From contig JBFWVD010000002.1 in NCBI GenBank assembly GCA_050246915.1, positions 62,001-126,000 on the forward strand: 64,000 bases of DNA. Direction: 5' to 3'. This stretch comes from JBFWVD01 sp050246915. Its GTDB lineage: Bacteria > Actinomycetota > Acidimicrobiia > Acidimicrobiales > Ilumatobacteraceae. How positions within the stretch are numbered: the stretch's first letter is position 1; each line of letters opens with the position of its first letter. Position numbers and translations under genes: made by a program. Under the pieces are notes generated by a model. It was given only the letters and a program-made list of their open reading frames with translations. It was not told the DNA's origin and made no database searches. Shown here piece by piece: positions 8,081 to 14,704 of this stretch.

Positions 8081-9334
8081 CTAGAAGCTGAAGATGTCGG
8101 ACGCGTTGTCGAGGGCGTCTGCGAGGACGTCAGCGTCGTCGACGTCGTTGTACACGTAGAAGCTTGCCCGAGCGGTGGCCCCAACTCCTAGAACCCGCAT
8201 GAGTGGCTTGGCGCAGTGATGTCCCGCACGGACGCAGACGTTGGACTGATCGAGCACTTGGCTGAGGTCGTGAGGATGGATGCCCCGGAAGGCAAAGCTG
8301 AGCGTGGCGCCGCGGACCTCGATGTTGCGAGGGCCGTGGATGGTGATCTCGTCGCCGTAGCGCTCGGTGAGGGTGTCGATGGCGTAGCGGGCGATGTCCA
8401 TCTCGTGGCGGCGGATGTTGGCCATGCCGAGGCCCTGGAGATATTCGATGGCGGCGTGCATGCCGACCGCCTCGATGATGGGAGGGGTGCCCGCTTCGAA
8501 CTTGGCAGGCAACTCGGCGGTGGTGAACCCGTCCTTGCGGACGTCGGCGATCATGTTGCCGCCACCGAGGAACGGGGGCATGGCGCCGAGGAGCGTTTCA
8601 CGACCCCACAGAACACCCACTCCCGTGGGTCCGCACAGCTTGTGGGAGCTGAAGGCGAGGAAGTCGGCTCCCATGTCCTGCACGTCGGTGGCGAGGTGCG
8701 GCACGCTCTGGCAGCCGTCAACAATGGCGATGGCCCCGGCGGCATGTGCTGCGGCACACAGCTGCTTGACCGGGGTGATGGTGCCGAGCACATTGCTCAT
8801 GGCAGTGAAGGCGAACACCTTCGCCCCATCGAGGAGGCTCGGTAGGTCAGTCAATTCAAGTTGACCATCATCGGTGAGCGGTACCCAGCGCAGCACGATG
8901 CCTTTGCGTTCCACCAGCTGATGCCACGGCACGATGTTGGCGTGGTGCTCCATCTCGGTGAGCACGACGACGTCGCCCTGTTGCAGGTTGGCATCGCCCC
9001 AAGTTCGCGCAACGAGGTTCAGCGCCTCGGTGGCGTTCTTGGTGAAGATGACCTCACGAGCGTTGGGGGCGTTGATGAACTTCGCCACCGCTGATCGAGC
9101 ACCTTCGAACGCTCCGTCGGATTCCATGGCCAGCTGATAGCTGCTCCGATTGACCGGCGCGTAGCTGGTCTCGATGAAGCGCACCATGGCGTCGATGACG
9201 GCGCGGGGCTTCTGCGTCGAGTTGGCGGAGTCGAGGTACACCAGAGGCTTGCCGTTGATCTCGCGCTCGAAGATGGGGAAGTCCTTGCGGACTCGGGCCA
9301 CGTCGAGCCCGCCGGCGCTGGGTGTCTGGCTCAC
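8081..9334 (-). CDS. sufS: Cysteine desulfurase SufS
   Basis: PLP-dependent group II cysteine desulfurase of 417 residues that takes sulfur from L-cysteine and passes it to SufU. Visible residues are the PLP-stacking His in EMEHHANIV (about 131), the Schiff-base lysine K232 in FSSHKLCGPTG, and the catalytic persulfide Cys374 in RAGHHCAKPLM. The C-terminal 40 residues form the usual small domain. The GTG start overlaps the sufC stop by 4 nt (GTGA), so translation is coupled. The tight order sufC-sufS-sufU supports a role in supplying sulfur to the SUF scaffold. Confidence 0.97.
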   Translation of the reverse strand: MSQTPSAGGLDVARVRKDFPIFEREINGKPLVYLDSANSTQKPRAVIDAMVRFIETSYAPVNRSSYQLAMESDGAFEGARSAVAKFINAPNAREVIFTKNATEALNLVARTWGDANLQQGDVVVLTEMEHHANIVPWHQLVERKGIVLRWVPLTDDGQLELTDLPSLLDGAKVFAFTAMSNVLGTITPVKQLCAAAHAAGAIAIVDGCQSVPHLATDVQDMGADFLAFSSHKLCGPTGVGVLWGRETLLGAMPPFLGGGNMIADVRKDGFTTAELPAKFEAGTPPIIEAVGMHAAIEYLQGLGMANIRRHEMDIARYAIDTLTERYGDEITIHGPRNIEVRGATLSFAFRGIHPHDLSQVLDQSNVCVRAGHHCAKPLMRVLGVGATARASFYVYNDVDDADVLADALDNASDIFSF

Positions 9335-10104
9335 TGGAATGCCTCGTACCCTTCCCGCTCGACTGTCTCGACGAGCTCCATGCCGCCCGAGGCGACGATA
9401 CGCCCGGCTACGAGCAGGTGGACGTGATCGGGCTGCAGCTCATCGAGCAGTCGCTGATAGTGGGTGATGCAGATGATCCCGAGGTCGGGGCGGTCGGCCT
9501 TCACCTCACGGATGCCCTTGGCCACGACGCGTAGGGCGTCGATGTCGAGGCCGGAATCGGTCTCGTCCAAGATGGCGAGTTCGGGCTCCAAGATGGCCAT
9601 CTGCAGGATCTCGTTGCGTTTCTTCTCGCCACCCGAGAAACCTTCGTTGACATAGCGATCCGCGAACGACGCGTCCATCCCGAGGCGCTTCATCCACTCC
9701 ATGATGGCCAGGCGCAGCTCGAGCACCGACAGGTCGATGCCTTTGCGGGCACTGAGCGCCTGACGCAGGAGCTGGATGACCTTCACCCCGGCGATCTCCT
9801 GCGGGTACTGGAAGGCCAGGAACATGCCGGACTTGGCGCGCACATCGGTGGGCCAGTCGGTGATGTCGTCTCCATGGAAGAGGATGCGACCGCCGGTGAG
9901 GACGTATTCGGGGTTGGCCATGAGGGCATTGGCGAGCGTGGATTTGCCGGCGCCGTTGGGTCCCATGATGGCGTGGATCTCGCCCTTGCCGACCGTGAGA
10001 TCGAGGCCGGTGAGGATCTCGGCCGTGCCTTCGGCGGGGCGGGCGCGCAGACCCTCGACCCGGAACAGTTCGGTGGCAGGTGCAGAGGCGGACGCCGTCG
10101 TCAT
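9331..10104 (-). CDS. sufC: Fe-S cluster assembly ATPase SufC
   Basis: SufC is the cytosolic ATPase that powers the SufBCD scaffold. The 257-residue protein shows Walker A GPNGAGKST at 48-56, the Q-loop FQYPQEIAG near 99, signature SGGEKKRNE at 157-165, and Walker B LAILDETDSGLD at 176-187. It heads the sufC-sufS-sufU operon. sufB and sufD are not next to it and presumably lie elsewhere. A second, partial sufC-like gene is at 1-369 on the other strand. No Shine-Dalgarno precedes ATG 10104. Instead TAGCCT lies exactly 7 nt upstream (10112-10117), and a 16-bp perfect palindrome sits just beyond it, so a leaderless transcript under repressor control is likely. Confidence 0.96.
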   Translation of the reverse strand: MTTASASAPATELFRVEGLRARPAEGTAEILTGLDLTVGKGEIHAIMGPNGAGKSTLANALMANPEYVLTGGRILFHGDDITDWPTDVRAKSGMFLAFQYPQEIAGVKVIQLLRQALSARKGIDLSVLELRLAIMEWMKRLGMDASFADRYVNEGFSGGEKKRNEILQMAILEPELAILDETDSGLDIDALRVVAKGIREVKADRPDLGIICITHYQRLLDELQPDHVHLLVAGRIVASGGMELVETVEREGYEAFQ

Positions 10105-10111
10105 GGCCGCC

Positions 10112-10117
10112 AGGCTA
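10112..10117 (-). promoter_or_regulatory. TAGCCT, probable -10 of sufC
   Basis: On the minus strand TAGCCT is followed by 7 nt and then the sufC ATG. The spacing fits a leaderless transcript, and the palindrome at 10122-10137 directly abuts its upstream side. Confidence 0.5.
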
Positions 10118-10121
10118 ATAG

Positions 10122-10137
10122 CACTATGCGCATAGTG
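10122..10137. promoter_or_regulatory. 16-bp palindromic operator of the suf operon
   Basis: CACTATGCGCATAGTG is a perfect 16-bp inverted repeat. It lies 4 nt upstream of the presumed sufC -10 box, so a dimeric protein bound here would block RNA polymerase. suf operons are commonly repressed by Fe-S-sensing regulators (SufR or Rrf2/IscR type). Which regulator applies here cannot be told, and no regulator gene is adjacent. Confidence 0.6.
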
Positions 10138-10171
10138 GAAATGTCGAAGTCTGGATCCGACGACTTTTCAC

Positions 10172-10185
10172 GCCTGTCACCAGGC
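10172..10185. terminator. Weak hairpin after the MBL hydrolase gene
   Basis: GCCTG, TCAC, CAGGC forms a 5-bp stem just past the stop of the MBL gene at 10193. It lies within a directly repeated CGCCTGTCACCAG element. It is short and lacks a U-run, so terminator function is only possible. Confidence 0.3.
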
Positions 10186-10192
10186 ACGCCTG

Positions 10193-10804
10193 TCACCAGC
10201 CGCGGTCGATCCACTCCTGCAGATGGGGTCGTTCGTTCCCGATGGTCGTGTCGTCGCCGTGACCCGGGAGCACGATGGTGTCGGCGGGCAGGGTGAACAT
10301 GTTGCGATCGATCGACTCGATGATGAGTCCGAAGTCGCCGCCTTCGTACCCTGTCGCTCCCGGTCCTCCAGGGAACAACGTGTCGCCGGAGAACAGGAAC
10401 GGATGATCCTCGACCTTGAAGGAGATGGATCCTTCGGTGTGGCCGGGGGTGGCGATGGCCTGGAGGCGGAGGCGCCCGACCTCGTACACCGTGCCAGGTT
10501 CGATGAACACGTCGTAGCCGACCTCGACGAGGCGGGGTGCGTCGGCCGCGGCGATGGCCACCTCGTAGCCGGCTTCGCGCATGGCGGGCACGGCTTGGAT
10601 GTGATCGTGGTGCCCATGGGTCTCGAGCACCTTGGTGACGCCCAGGCGCTTGCACAGCTCGAGCAGTTGCTCGTGCTCGTTGGCCGCGTCGAGCAGCACG
10701 GCTTGGCCGGTCTCGGTGCATCGCAGCACGAACACGTTGTTGGCATAGGGGCCAACGACCACCTTGTGGATCTCGAGCCCATTGTCGGCGAGGTGCAGCG
10801 TCAT
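10193..10804 (-). CDS. Metallo-beta-lactamase-fold hydrolase (glyoxalase II-like)
   Basis: A 203-residue cytosolic protein with the metal-binding motif HGHHDH near residues 63-68, GHTEGS near 125, the bridging Asp in LFSGDTLFPGG near 144, and a final PGHGDDTT His near 187. These are the ligands of the dinuclear-metal MBL fold. The closest named relatives are hydroxyacylglutathione hydrolase-like thioesterases, but the substrate is unknown; mycothiol thioesters would be plausible in an actinobacterium (inference). ATG 10804 is preferred over ATG 10831 because GAGACT lies 7 nt before it, the same arrangement as at three other genes here. Confidence 0.85.
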   Translation of the reverse strand: MTLHLADNGLEIHKVVVGPYANNVFVLRCTETGQAVLLDAANEHEQLLELCKRLGVTKVLETHGHHDHIQAVPAMREAGYEVAIAAADAPRLVEVGYDVFIEPGTVYEVGRLRLQAIATPGHTEGSISFKVEDHPFLFSGDTLFPGGPGATGYEGGDFGLIIESIDRNMFTLPADTIVLPGHGDDTTIGNERPHLQEWIDRGW

Positions 10805-10811
10805 GGTGCGC

Positions 10812-10817
10812 AGTCTC
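10812..10817 (-). promoter_or_regulatory. GAGACT box before the MBL hydrolase
   Basis: GAGACT on the minus strand ends 7 nt before the ATG at 10804. The same word at the same spacing precedes purE, the FAD oxidase and the TIGR01777 epimerase gene. Confidence 0.35.
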
Positions 10818-10861
10818 GCGCCTTCGAGCATCGTTGCGATCAGGTGGGGACCGTGTTGCGG

Positions 10862-11266
10862 TCAGGTGGAGATCACGTCGTAGCCGAGACCGAGCGCGAC
10901 GGGGATCTGATCGGGATCGAAGGTGAGGAAGGTGACAGGGCGGGGGAGTCGATCGGCCGCCGCGAGGTGGAGCGCATCGACAGTGCGCACCGGTTGCGTG
11001 CGGCCGAGCTCGGCGGCGGTGTCGAGGCATCGCTGATCGAGGGGCACCACGGCGATGCGCTCCCAGTCGTCGCGCAGGGCGCGGCGCATGGCGTCGGCAT
11101 CGGCGGGATCGGCGCAGATGCGATCCACGAGCATCAGTGCCTCCGACAGTGCGAGCGCTGAGGCGCACCATTGCGGGTCGGCGGCCATGGCGGCGAGGGC
11201 GACGGGGCGCTCGGGTCCGTCGATGTATCGGGCGAGTAGGGCGGAGGTGTCGACCGCGATGGTCAT
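10862..11266 (-). CDS. PIN-domain toxin, VapC-like
   Basis: A 134-residue PIN-fold ribonuclease, the usual size for VapC. The acidic metal-binding residues are in place: D6 (AVDTSALL), E42 (LSEAL), D97 (TVDALHL) and D117 (FDPDQ). VapC toxins cleave tRNA or rRNA unless held by their antitoxin. The start ATG 11266 has AAGGG upstream. The antitoxin-like gene lies upstream on the same strand at 11373-11645. The two are separated by 106 nt that hold a 30-bp near-perfect palindrome, whereas toxin and antitoxin genes of this type normally touch or overlap. Confidence 0.85.
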   Translation of the reverse strand: MTIAVDTSALLARYIDGPERPVALAAMAADPQWCASALALSEALMLVDRICADPADADAMRRALRDDWERIAVVPLDQRCLDTAAELGRTQPVRTVDALHLAAADRLPRPVTFLTFDPDQIPVALGLGYDVIST

Positions 11267-11333
11267 CGGCCGCCCTTCCGACGCCGCCGGGTGGCGAACT
11301 CTGGAGTCTCCGTATCGCATACGACACCGCAGA

Positions 11334-11363
11334 TTCCAGACTGGCGCCGGCGCCAGACTGGAA
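11334..11363. promoter_or_regulatory. 30-bp inverted repeat between antitoxin and toxin genes
   Basis: Two 15-nt arms centred at 11348/11349 are complementary at 14 of 15 positions, with a core CTGGCGCCGGCGCCAG. In RNA it would form a very stable stem between the antitoxin stop (11373) and the toxin start (11266). It could terminate or attenuate the transcript, or be an operator for a separate toxin promoter. Confidence 0.6.
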
Positions 11364-11372
11364 GGCGAGGTG

Positions 11373-11645
11373 TCATCGGATTTCGCGCAGGGTGCGGTCG
11401 AGGCGGATGCCAGCCCACGGCTGTACGGCCAGCGTCGGCTCGGGTCGGTCCGGACGTCGGGGTGCGATGAGCAATCCGCGAGCCACCAGGTCGTCGAGGG
11501 TCACCTCGGGGCTGGTCGGCTCCAGCGGCCCGAGCTGCGCCACCGGTCGCCCGTCGACGGTGATGACGATGCGCTCGCCGGCCCCGGCTCGGCGGATTGC
11601 CGCGGAGGTGTTGATCCGCAGCTCACGCACTCCCAGGCGATCCAT
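11373..11645 (-). CDS. Phd/YefM-like antitoxin partner of the PIN toxin
   Basis: A 90-residue protein. Its first half (GVRELRINTSAAIRRAGAGERIVITVDGRPVAQLGPL) is the Phd/YefM antitoxin fold, which dimerises and binds operator DNA. The second half, with a TLDDLVARGLL helix and a Pro/Arg-rich stretch, is the usual toxin-binding tail. It pairs with the VapC-like gene downstream. TAGAAT, a near-consensus -10, lies 6 nt before ATG 11645 on the minus strand, so the transcript is probably leaderless. GTGTACAC, an 8-bp palindrome at 11675-11682, is a candidate autoregulatory operator. Confidence 0.83.
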   Translation of the reverse strand: MDRLGVRELRINTSAAIRRAGAGERIVITVDGRPVAQLGPLEPTSPEVTLDDLVARGLLIAPRRPDRPEPTLAVQPWAGIRLDRTLREIR

Positions 11646-11651
11646 GCCGCC

Positions 11652-11657
11652 ATTCTA
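11652..11657 (-). promoter_or_regulatory. TAGAAT, probable -10 of the antitoxin gene
   Basis: TAGAAT on the minus strand is followed by 6 nt and the ATG at 11645. It is the closest match to a consensus -10 box among the start-proximal hexamers in this window. Confidence 0.55.
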
Positions 11658-11753
11658 ACGACGATGTAGCACTGGTGTACACACGACGATTCGCCCGGAC
11701 CATCGCCAAGGGACTGAACTGATCGGGTTCGCAACACCAGGAGGGGATGAATC

Positions 11754-12869
11754 GTGAACTTCGCGTTCAGTGAAGAGCAGGAAGAACTTCGCAAGACCAT
11801 GCGGGCGTTCCTCGAGGCCAAGTCGCCCGAGACTGCCGTGCGTGAGCTGATGGAGACCGACAAGGGCTACGACGAGGCCATCTGGAGCCAGATGGGCGCC
11901 GAGATGGGCCTGCAGGGCCTCATCATCCCCGAGGAGTTCGGTGGTTCGGGCTACTCGTACGTCGAGCTCGGCGTCGTGCTCGAGGAGATGGGCCGCGCCC
12001 TGCTGTGCGCCCCGTTCTTCGCCACGGTCGCCCTGGCCGCCAACGCGCTGATGCACTCCGGTGACGAGGCCGCCAAGAAGGCCTATCTCCCCGGCATCGC
12101 CGCCGGCGAGACCATCGCCACCCTCGCCTTCACCGAGCCCTCGGGCAAGTGGGACGAGGCAGGCATCACCCTGCCGGCCACCAAGTCGGGCGATGGGTAC
12201 ACCCTCACCGGCACCAAGAGCTTCGTCATCGACGGCGCCACCGCCAGCCTGATCCTCGTGGCTGCTCGCACGGCCTCGGGCGTGAGCTTGTTCGCTGTCG
12301 ACGGTGGCGCCGCTGGTCTCACCCGCACGGCGCTGTCCACCATGGACATGACCCGCAAGCAGGCCAAGCTCGAGTTCGCCAACACCCCGGCCACCCTGGT
12401 CGGCGCTGAGGGCAAGGGCTGGGACATCATGACCCGCGTCCTCGACCTCGCCGCGGTGGCCCTCGCCGCCGAGCAAGTCGGTGGAGCCCAGAAGGTCCTC
12501 GAGATGGCCGTCGAGTACGCCAAGGTGCGCGTGCAGTTCGGTCGTCCGATCGGCTCGTTCCAGGCCATCAAGCACAAGTGCGCCGACATGCTGCTCGAGG
12601 TCGAGTCGGCCAAGTCGGCGGCGTACTACGCCATGTGGTGCGCAGCTGAGCTCAACGACGAGCTGCCGTCGGTGGCCTCGCTGGCCAAGGCGTACTGCTC
12701 GGAGGCGTACTTCCACGCCACGGCCGAGAACATCCAGATCCACGGCGGCATCGGCTTCACCTGGGAGCACCCGGCGCACCTGTACTTCAAGCGTGCCAAG
12801 TCGTCCGAGCTGCTGTTCGGCGATCCCAGCTACCACCGCGAGCTCCTCGCCCAGCGCATCGGCATCTGA
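11754..12869 (+). CDS. Acyl-CoA dehydrogenase
   Basis: FAD enzyme of 371 residues that introduces a 2,3-double bond into acyl-CoA or a CoA-linked side chain. Domains run in order: N-terminal helices (1-115), middle beta domain (TLAFTEPSGKWD near 123, and the KSFVIDGATA loop near 158), and C-terminal helices with RVQFGRPIGSFQAIKHKCADM near 260 and IHGGIGFTWEHPAHLYFKRA near 331. The Glu of FTWEH is in position to be the catalytic base. The short length and sequence style fit actinobacterial ACADs for steroid or branched substrates (inference). GTG 11754 has AGGAGGGG upstream. A 45-bp tandem array begins inside its last codon and carries the stop. Confidence 0.92.
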   Translation: MNFAFSEEQEELRKTMRAFLEAKSPETAVRELMETDKGYDEAIWSQMGAEMGLQGLIIPEEFGGSGYSYVELGVVLEEMGRALLCAPFFATVALAANALMHSGDEAAKKAYLPGIAAGETIATLAFTEPSGKWDEAGITLPATKSGDGYTLTGTKSFVIDGATASLILVAARTASGVSLFAVDGGAAGLTRTALSTMDMTRKQAKLEFANTPATLVGAEGKGWDIMTRVLDLAAVALAAEQVGGAQKVLEMAVEYAKVRVQFGRPIGSFQAIKHKCADMLLEVESAKSAAYYAMWCAAELNDELPSVASLAKAYCSEAYFHATAENIQIHGGIGFTWEHPAHLYFKRAKSSELLFGDPSYHRELLAQRIGI

Positions 12870-13090
12870 GCGAGCCGAGCGTCAGCGAGGCGGCGAAGCA
12901 GACTCGGCATCTGAGGCAGCGAAGCGAAGCGGAGCTGCCGAAGCAGACTCGGTATCTGAGCGAGCCGAGCGTCAGCGAGGCGGCGAAGCAGACTCGGTAT
13001 CTGAGCGAGCCGAGCGTCAGCGAGGCGGCGAAGCAGACTCGGTATCTGAGCGAGCCGAGCGTCAGCGAGGCGGCGAAGCAGACAGGGCAG
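12866..13090. repeat. 45-bp tandem repeat over the dehydrogenase stop codon, 5 copies
   Basis: Units begin with CTGAG at 12866, 12911, 12956, 13001 and 13046. Units 1, 3, 4 and 5 are nearly identical (core GCGAGCCGAGCGTCAGCGAG then GCGGCGAAGCAGACTCGG). Unit 2 is rearranged and reads GGCAGCGAAGCGAAGCGGAG. The last unit degrades into a partial GGGCAGCGAAGTAG. The first unit supplies the TGA stop and each later unit repeats it in frame, so readthrough would be caught again. The period is a multiple of three, which creates spurious open frames on both strands. Confidence 0.93.
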
Positions 13091-13102
13091 CGAAGTAGAT
13101 GC

Positions 13103-13136
13103 GGGGCCGGTTCCGACATCAGTCGGGGCCGGCCCC
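13103..13136. terminator. Strong hairpin after the repeat array
   Basis: GGGGCCGG pairs with CCGGCCCC (8 bp) around a TT/GG internal loop, and an inner CCGAC-ATCA-GTCGG stem (5 bp) completes a 34-nt hairpin. It lies downstream of the dehydrogenase and its repeats and before the next gene, so it is a good terminator candidate even without a U-tract. Confidence 0.72.
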
Positions 13137-13164
13137 TCGTCGCGTCTGGCGAACGACTCGGCGG

Positions 13165-13170
13165 TACGGT
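13165..13170 (+). promoter_or_regulatory. TACGGT, probable -10 setting the start at 13179
   Basis: TACGGT ends 8 nt before GTG 13179 and only 2 nt before an alternative GTG at 13173. The spacing seen at other leaderless starts favours 13179. Confidence 0.4.
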
Positions 13171-13178
13171 GAGTGGCT

Positions 13179-13697
13179 GTGTTCGTCGTGGTGATGATCG
13201 TGCTGAGCGCCATCGCTGTATTCGCGCTGGCCGCCATCGTCATCGGTCGTGAATCGCGCCGGCTCGACGCAGTGGCGCCGCGTGTGATCTACGACCCCGA
13301 CGAGGCGGCGGCGTACGTGGCCGACAAGCTCCCACCGCACGCTGCCGGCCAGCTGACGCCGGCGGAGTTGGCCGAGGTGCTCGATTGGCACATGGCCCAT
13401 CTCCGGGCGAAGGGGTTGCAGCCCAAGAAGGTCACCGACATGCCCCAGAGCATCGACACGCCCGTGGTGGTCGAGGAGGACGGGGCGGTCGGCTATCTCA
13501 TCGGTCGTGCGGAGTTCGGCAAGTTGCCCGTCACCGACGAGGCGATGGTGATGGTGGTCGAGGCGCACCTGGAGTATCTGGGGGCGATCGGCGCGGTGGG
13601 ACCGGAGGCGAGCGATCCCGATGTGCGTCTGCCGGAGCTCGGCAGCGGATCGACAAAGCCCGAGATCGGCCCGCCGAGTTCTGAACTCGAGAACTAG
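13179..13697 (+). CDS. Hypothetical protein with one N-terminal membrane span
   Basis: A 172-residue protein of unknown function. Residues 1-23 form a strongly hydrophobic anchor ending in GRESRR, so the rest is probably cytoplasmic (N-out, C-in). The soluble part contains YDPDEAAAYVADKLP, LTPAELAEVLDWHMAHLRAKG and a terminal polar tail. The pattern resembles uncharacterised actinobacterial single-span proteins; no catalytic motif was found. The start is placed at GTG 13179 from the TACGGT box spacing; GTG 13173 would add two residues. The next gene (GT2) has its own -10 box inside the end of this one. Confidence 0.75.
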   Translation: MFVVVMIVLSAIAVFALAAIVIGRESRRLDAVAPRVIYDPDEAAAYVADKLPPHAAGQLTPAELAEVLDWHMAHLRAKGLQPKKVTDMPQSIDTPVVVEEDGAVGYLIGRAEFGKLPVTDEAMVMVVEAHLEYLGAIGAVGPEASDPDVRLPELGSGSTKPEIGPPSSELEN

Positions 13698-13700
13698 GCT
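13695..13700 (+). promoter_or_regulatory. TAGGCT, probable -10 of the GT2 gene
   Basis: TAGGCT is followed by 7 nt and the ATG at 13708. It overlaps the stop codon of the preceding gene (TAG at 13695-13697), so the promoter is embedded in coding sequence. Confidence 0.5.
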
Positions 13701-13707
13701 CGCTTCG

Positions 13708-14418
13708 ATGATCGAGCCGTGCCTCTCAGTCGTGATGCCCTGTTACAACGAGCGCGATCACGTGCAGACGTGTGTGAAGCGTGTCCTCGACTCGCCCTAC
13801 GTGCACGAGATTCTCATCGTCGATGACGGATCCACTGATGGCACGCGCGACATCCTCGCCACGTTCGACGATCCCCGGATCCGGGTGTTGCTGCAGCCGG
13901 TCAACCAAGGCAAGGGTGCAGCGCTGCGCCGTGGCTTTGCCGAAGCAGTCGGCCAGTACGTGGTCGTGCAAGACGCCGACTTGGAGTACGACCCGACCGA
14001 GTACTCGAAGTTGTTGCCACCGCTCATCGAGGACAAGGCCGACGTCGTCTTCGGATCGCGCTTCATGGGTTCCGACGCCCATCGTGTCCTGTACTTCTGG
14101 CATTCGGTCGGCAACAAGCTCCTGACCTTGGCGTCCAACGCCTTCACCGATCTGAACCTCACCGACATGGAGACCTGTTACAAGGTGTTCCGCCGCGAGG
14201 TGATCCAATCGATCGACTTGAAAGAAGATCGCTTCGGCATCGAGCCGGAGATCACGGCCAAGGTCGCGCGAGGACACTGGCGGGTGTACGAAGTCGGCAT
14301 CGGGTACGACGGGCGCACCTACGCGGAAGGTAAGAAGATCGGCTGGCGCGACGGCATCCGTGCGTTCTACTGCATCGTGCGATACTCGCCGCTGGGTGAC
14401 CGGTTCTCGCGGCGCTGA
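13708..14418 (+). CDS. GT2 glycosyltransferase, polyprenyl-phosphate sugar transferase-like
   Basis: A 236-residue soluble GT-A enzyme of family 2 that resembles dolichol/polyprenyl-phosphate mannosyltransferases. Motifs are SVVMPCYNERDHV at the N-terminus, IVDDGSTDGT near 39, GKGAALRRGF near 71, the metal-binding QDADLEYD near 92, and FGSRFMG near 113. A C-terminal EITAKVARGHWRVYEVGIGYDGR segment is also typical of the family. It would transfer a sugar from a nucleotide to a lipid phosphate carrier, a donor form used by GT-C enzymes such as those at 31-42 kb. There is no membrane anchor, unlike some DPM1 homologues. Confidence 0.9.
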   Translation: MIEPCLSVVMPCYNERDHVQTCVKRVLDSPYVHEILIVDDGSTDGTRDILATFDDPRIRVLLQPVNQGKGAALRRGFAEAVGQYVVVQDADLEYDPTEYSKLLPPLIEDKADVVFGSRFMGSDAHRVLYFWHSVGNKLLTLASNAFTDLNLTDMETCYKVFRREVIQSIDLKEDRFGIEPEITAKVARGHWRVYEVGIGYDGRTYAEGKKIGWRDGIRAFYCIVRYSPLGDRFSRR

Positions 14419-14462
14419 GTCGCGGACCGTCACCGATTGCGCCGCTCTGGCCGGCTGTCTTC

Positions 14463-14468
14463 TACGCT
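14463..14468 (+). promoter_or_regulatory. TACGCT, probable -10 of the small zinc protein gene
   Basis: TACGCT is followed by 7 nt and ATG 14476. No Shine-Dalgarno lies between, apart from a G-run inside the 7-nt spacer. Confidence 0.45.
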
Positions 14469-14475
14469 CGGGGGC

Positions 14476-14694
14476 ATGGAACGTCCCACCCGCTTCGAGC
14501 ACAACCGGTACGTCGGCGACAAGCGATCCCAGGTGGTGCACGACGTCGACAGCTGTACCTCTCACGATGTGATCGATGAGCTGATGGTGGCCGGTACGTA
14601 CCTGTGCTTCGGACCCGACACGGTGACCGAGGCCCGCAACCGCGGTTACAAGCTGTGCAAGCAGTGCCCCGGCGTGCGCAACGCCGCCGAGTGA
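14476..14694 (+). CDS. Small Ada-type zinc-binding protein
   Basis: A 72-residue protein. Most of it matches the metal-binding fold found at the N-terminus of the Ada DNA repair protein: RYVGDKRSQVVHDVDSC, then a variable helix region, then EARNRGYKLCKQC. The likely zinc ligands are Cys33 (DSC), possibly a nearby His, and the CKQC pair at the end. In Ada the domain binds zinc through four Cys and accepts methyl groups. Here it stands alone, without the DNA-binding or methyltransferase domains. The function is unknown; a small metal or nucleic-acid binding role is possible. The start is set by the TACGCT box. Confidence 0.7.
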   Translation: MERPTRFEHNRYVGDKRSQVVHDVDSCTSHDVIDELMVAGTYLCFGPDTVTEARNRGYKLCKQCPGVRNAAE

Positions 14695-14704
14695 TCGTCG
14701 GCGT

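Noticed and set aside
12866..13090. CRISPR array
   Set aside because: The repeats are directly abutting 45-bp units with no unique spacers, and no cas gene is nearby.
12481..13098. A long plus-strand open frame through the end of the dehydrogenase gene and the 45-bp array (SERAERQRGG-type repeat protein)
   Set aside because: It is a different frame of the dehydrogenase gene extended by repeats whose 45-bp period has no stops in several frames. The antisense side is open as well. No start signal or separate composition supports it.
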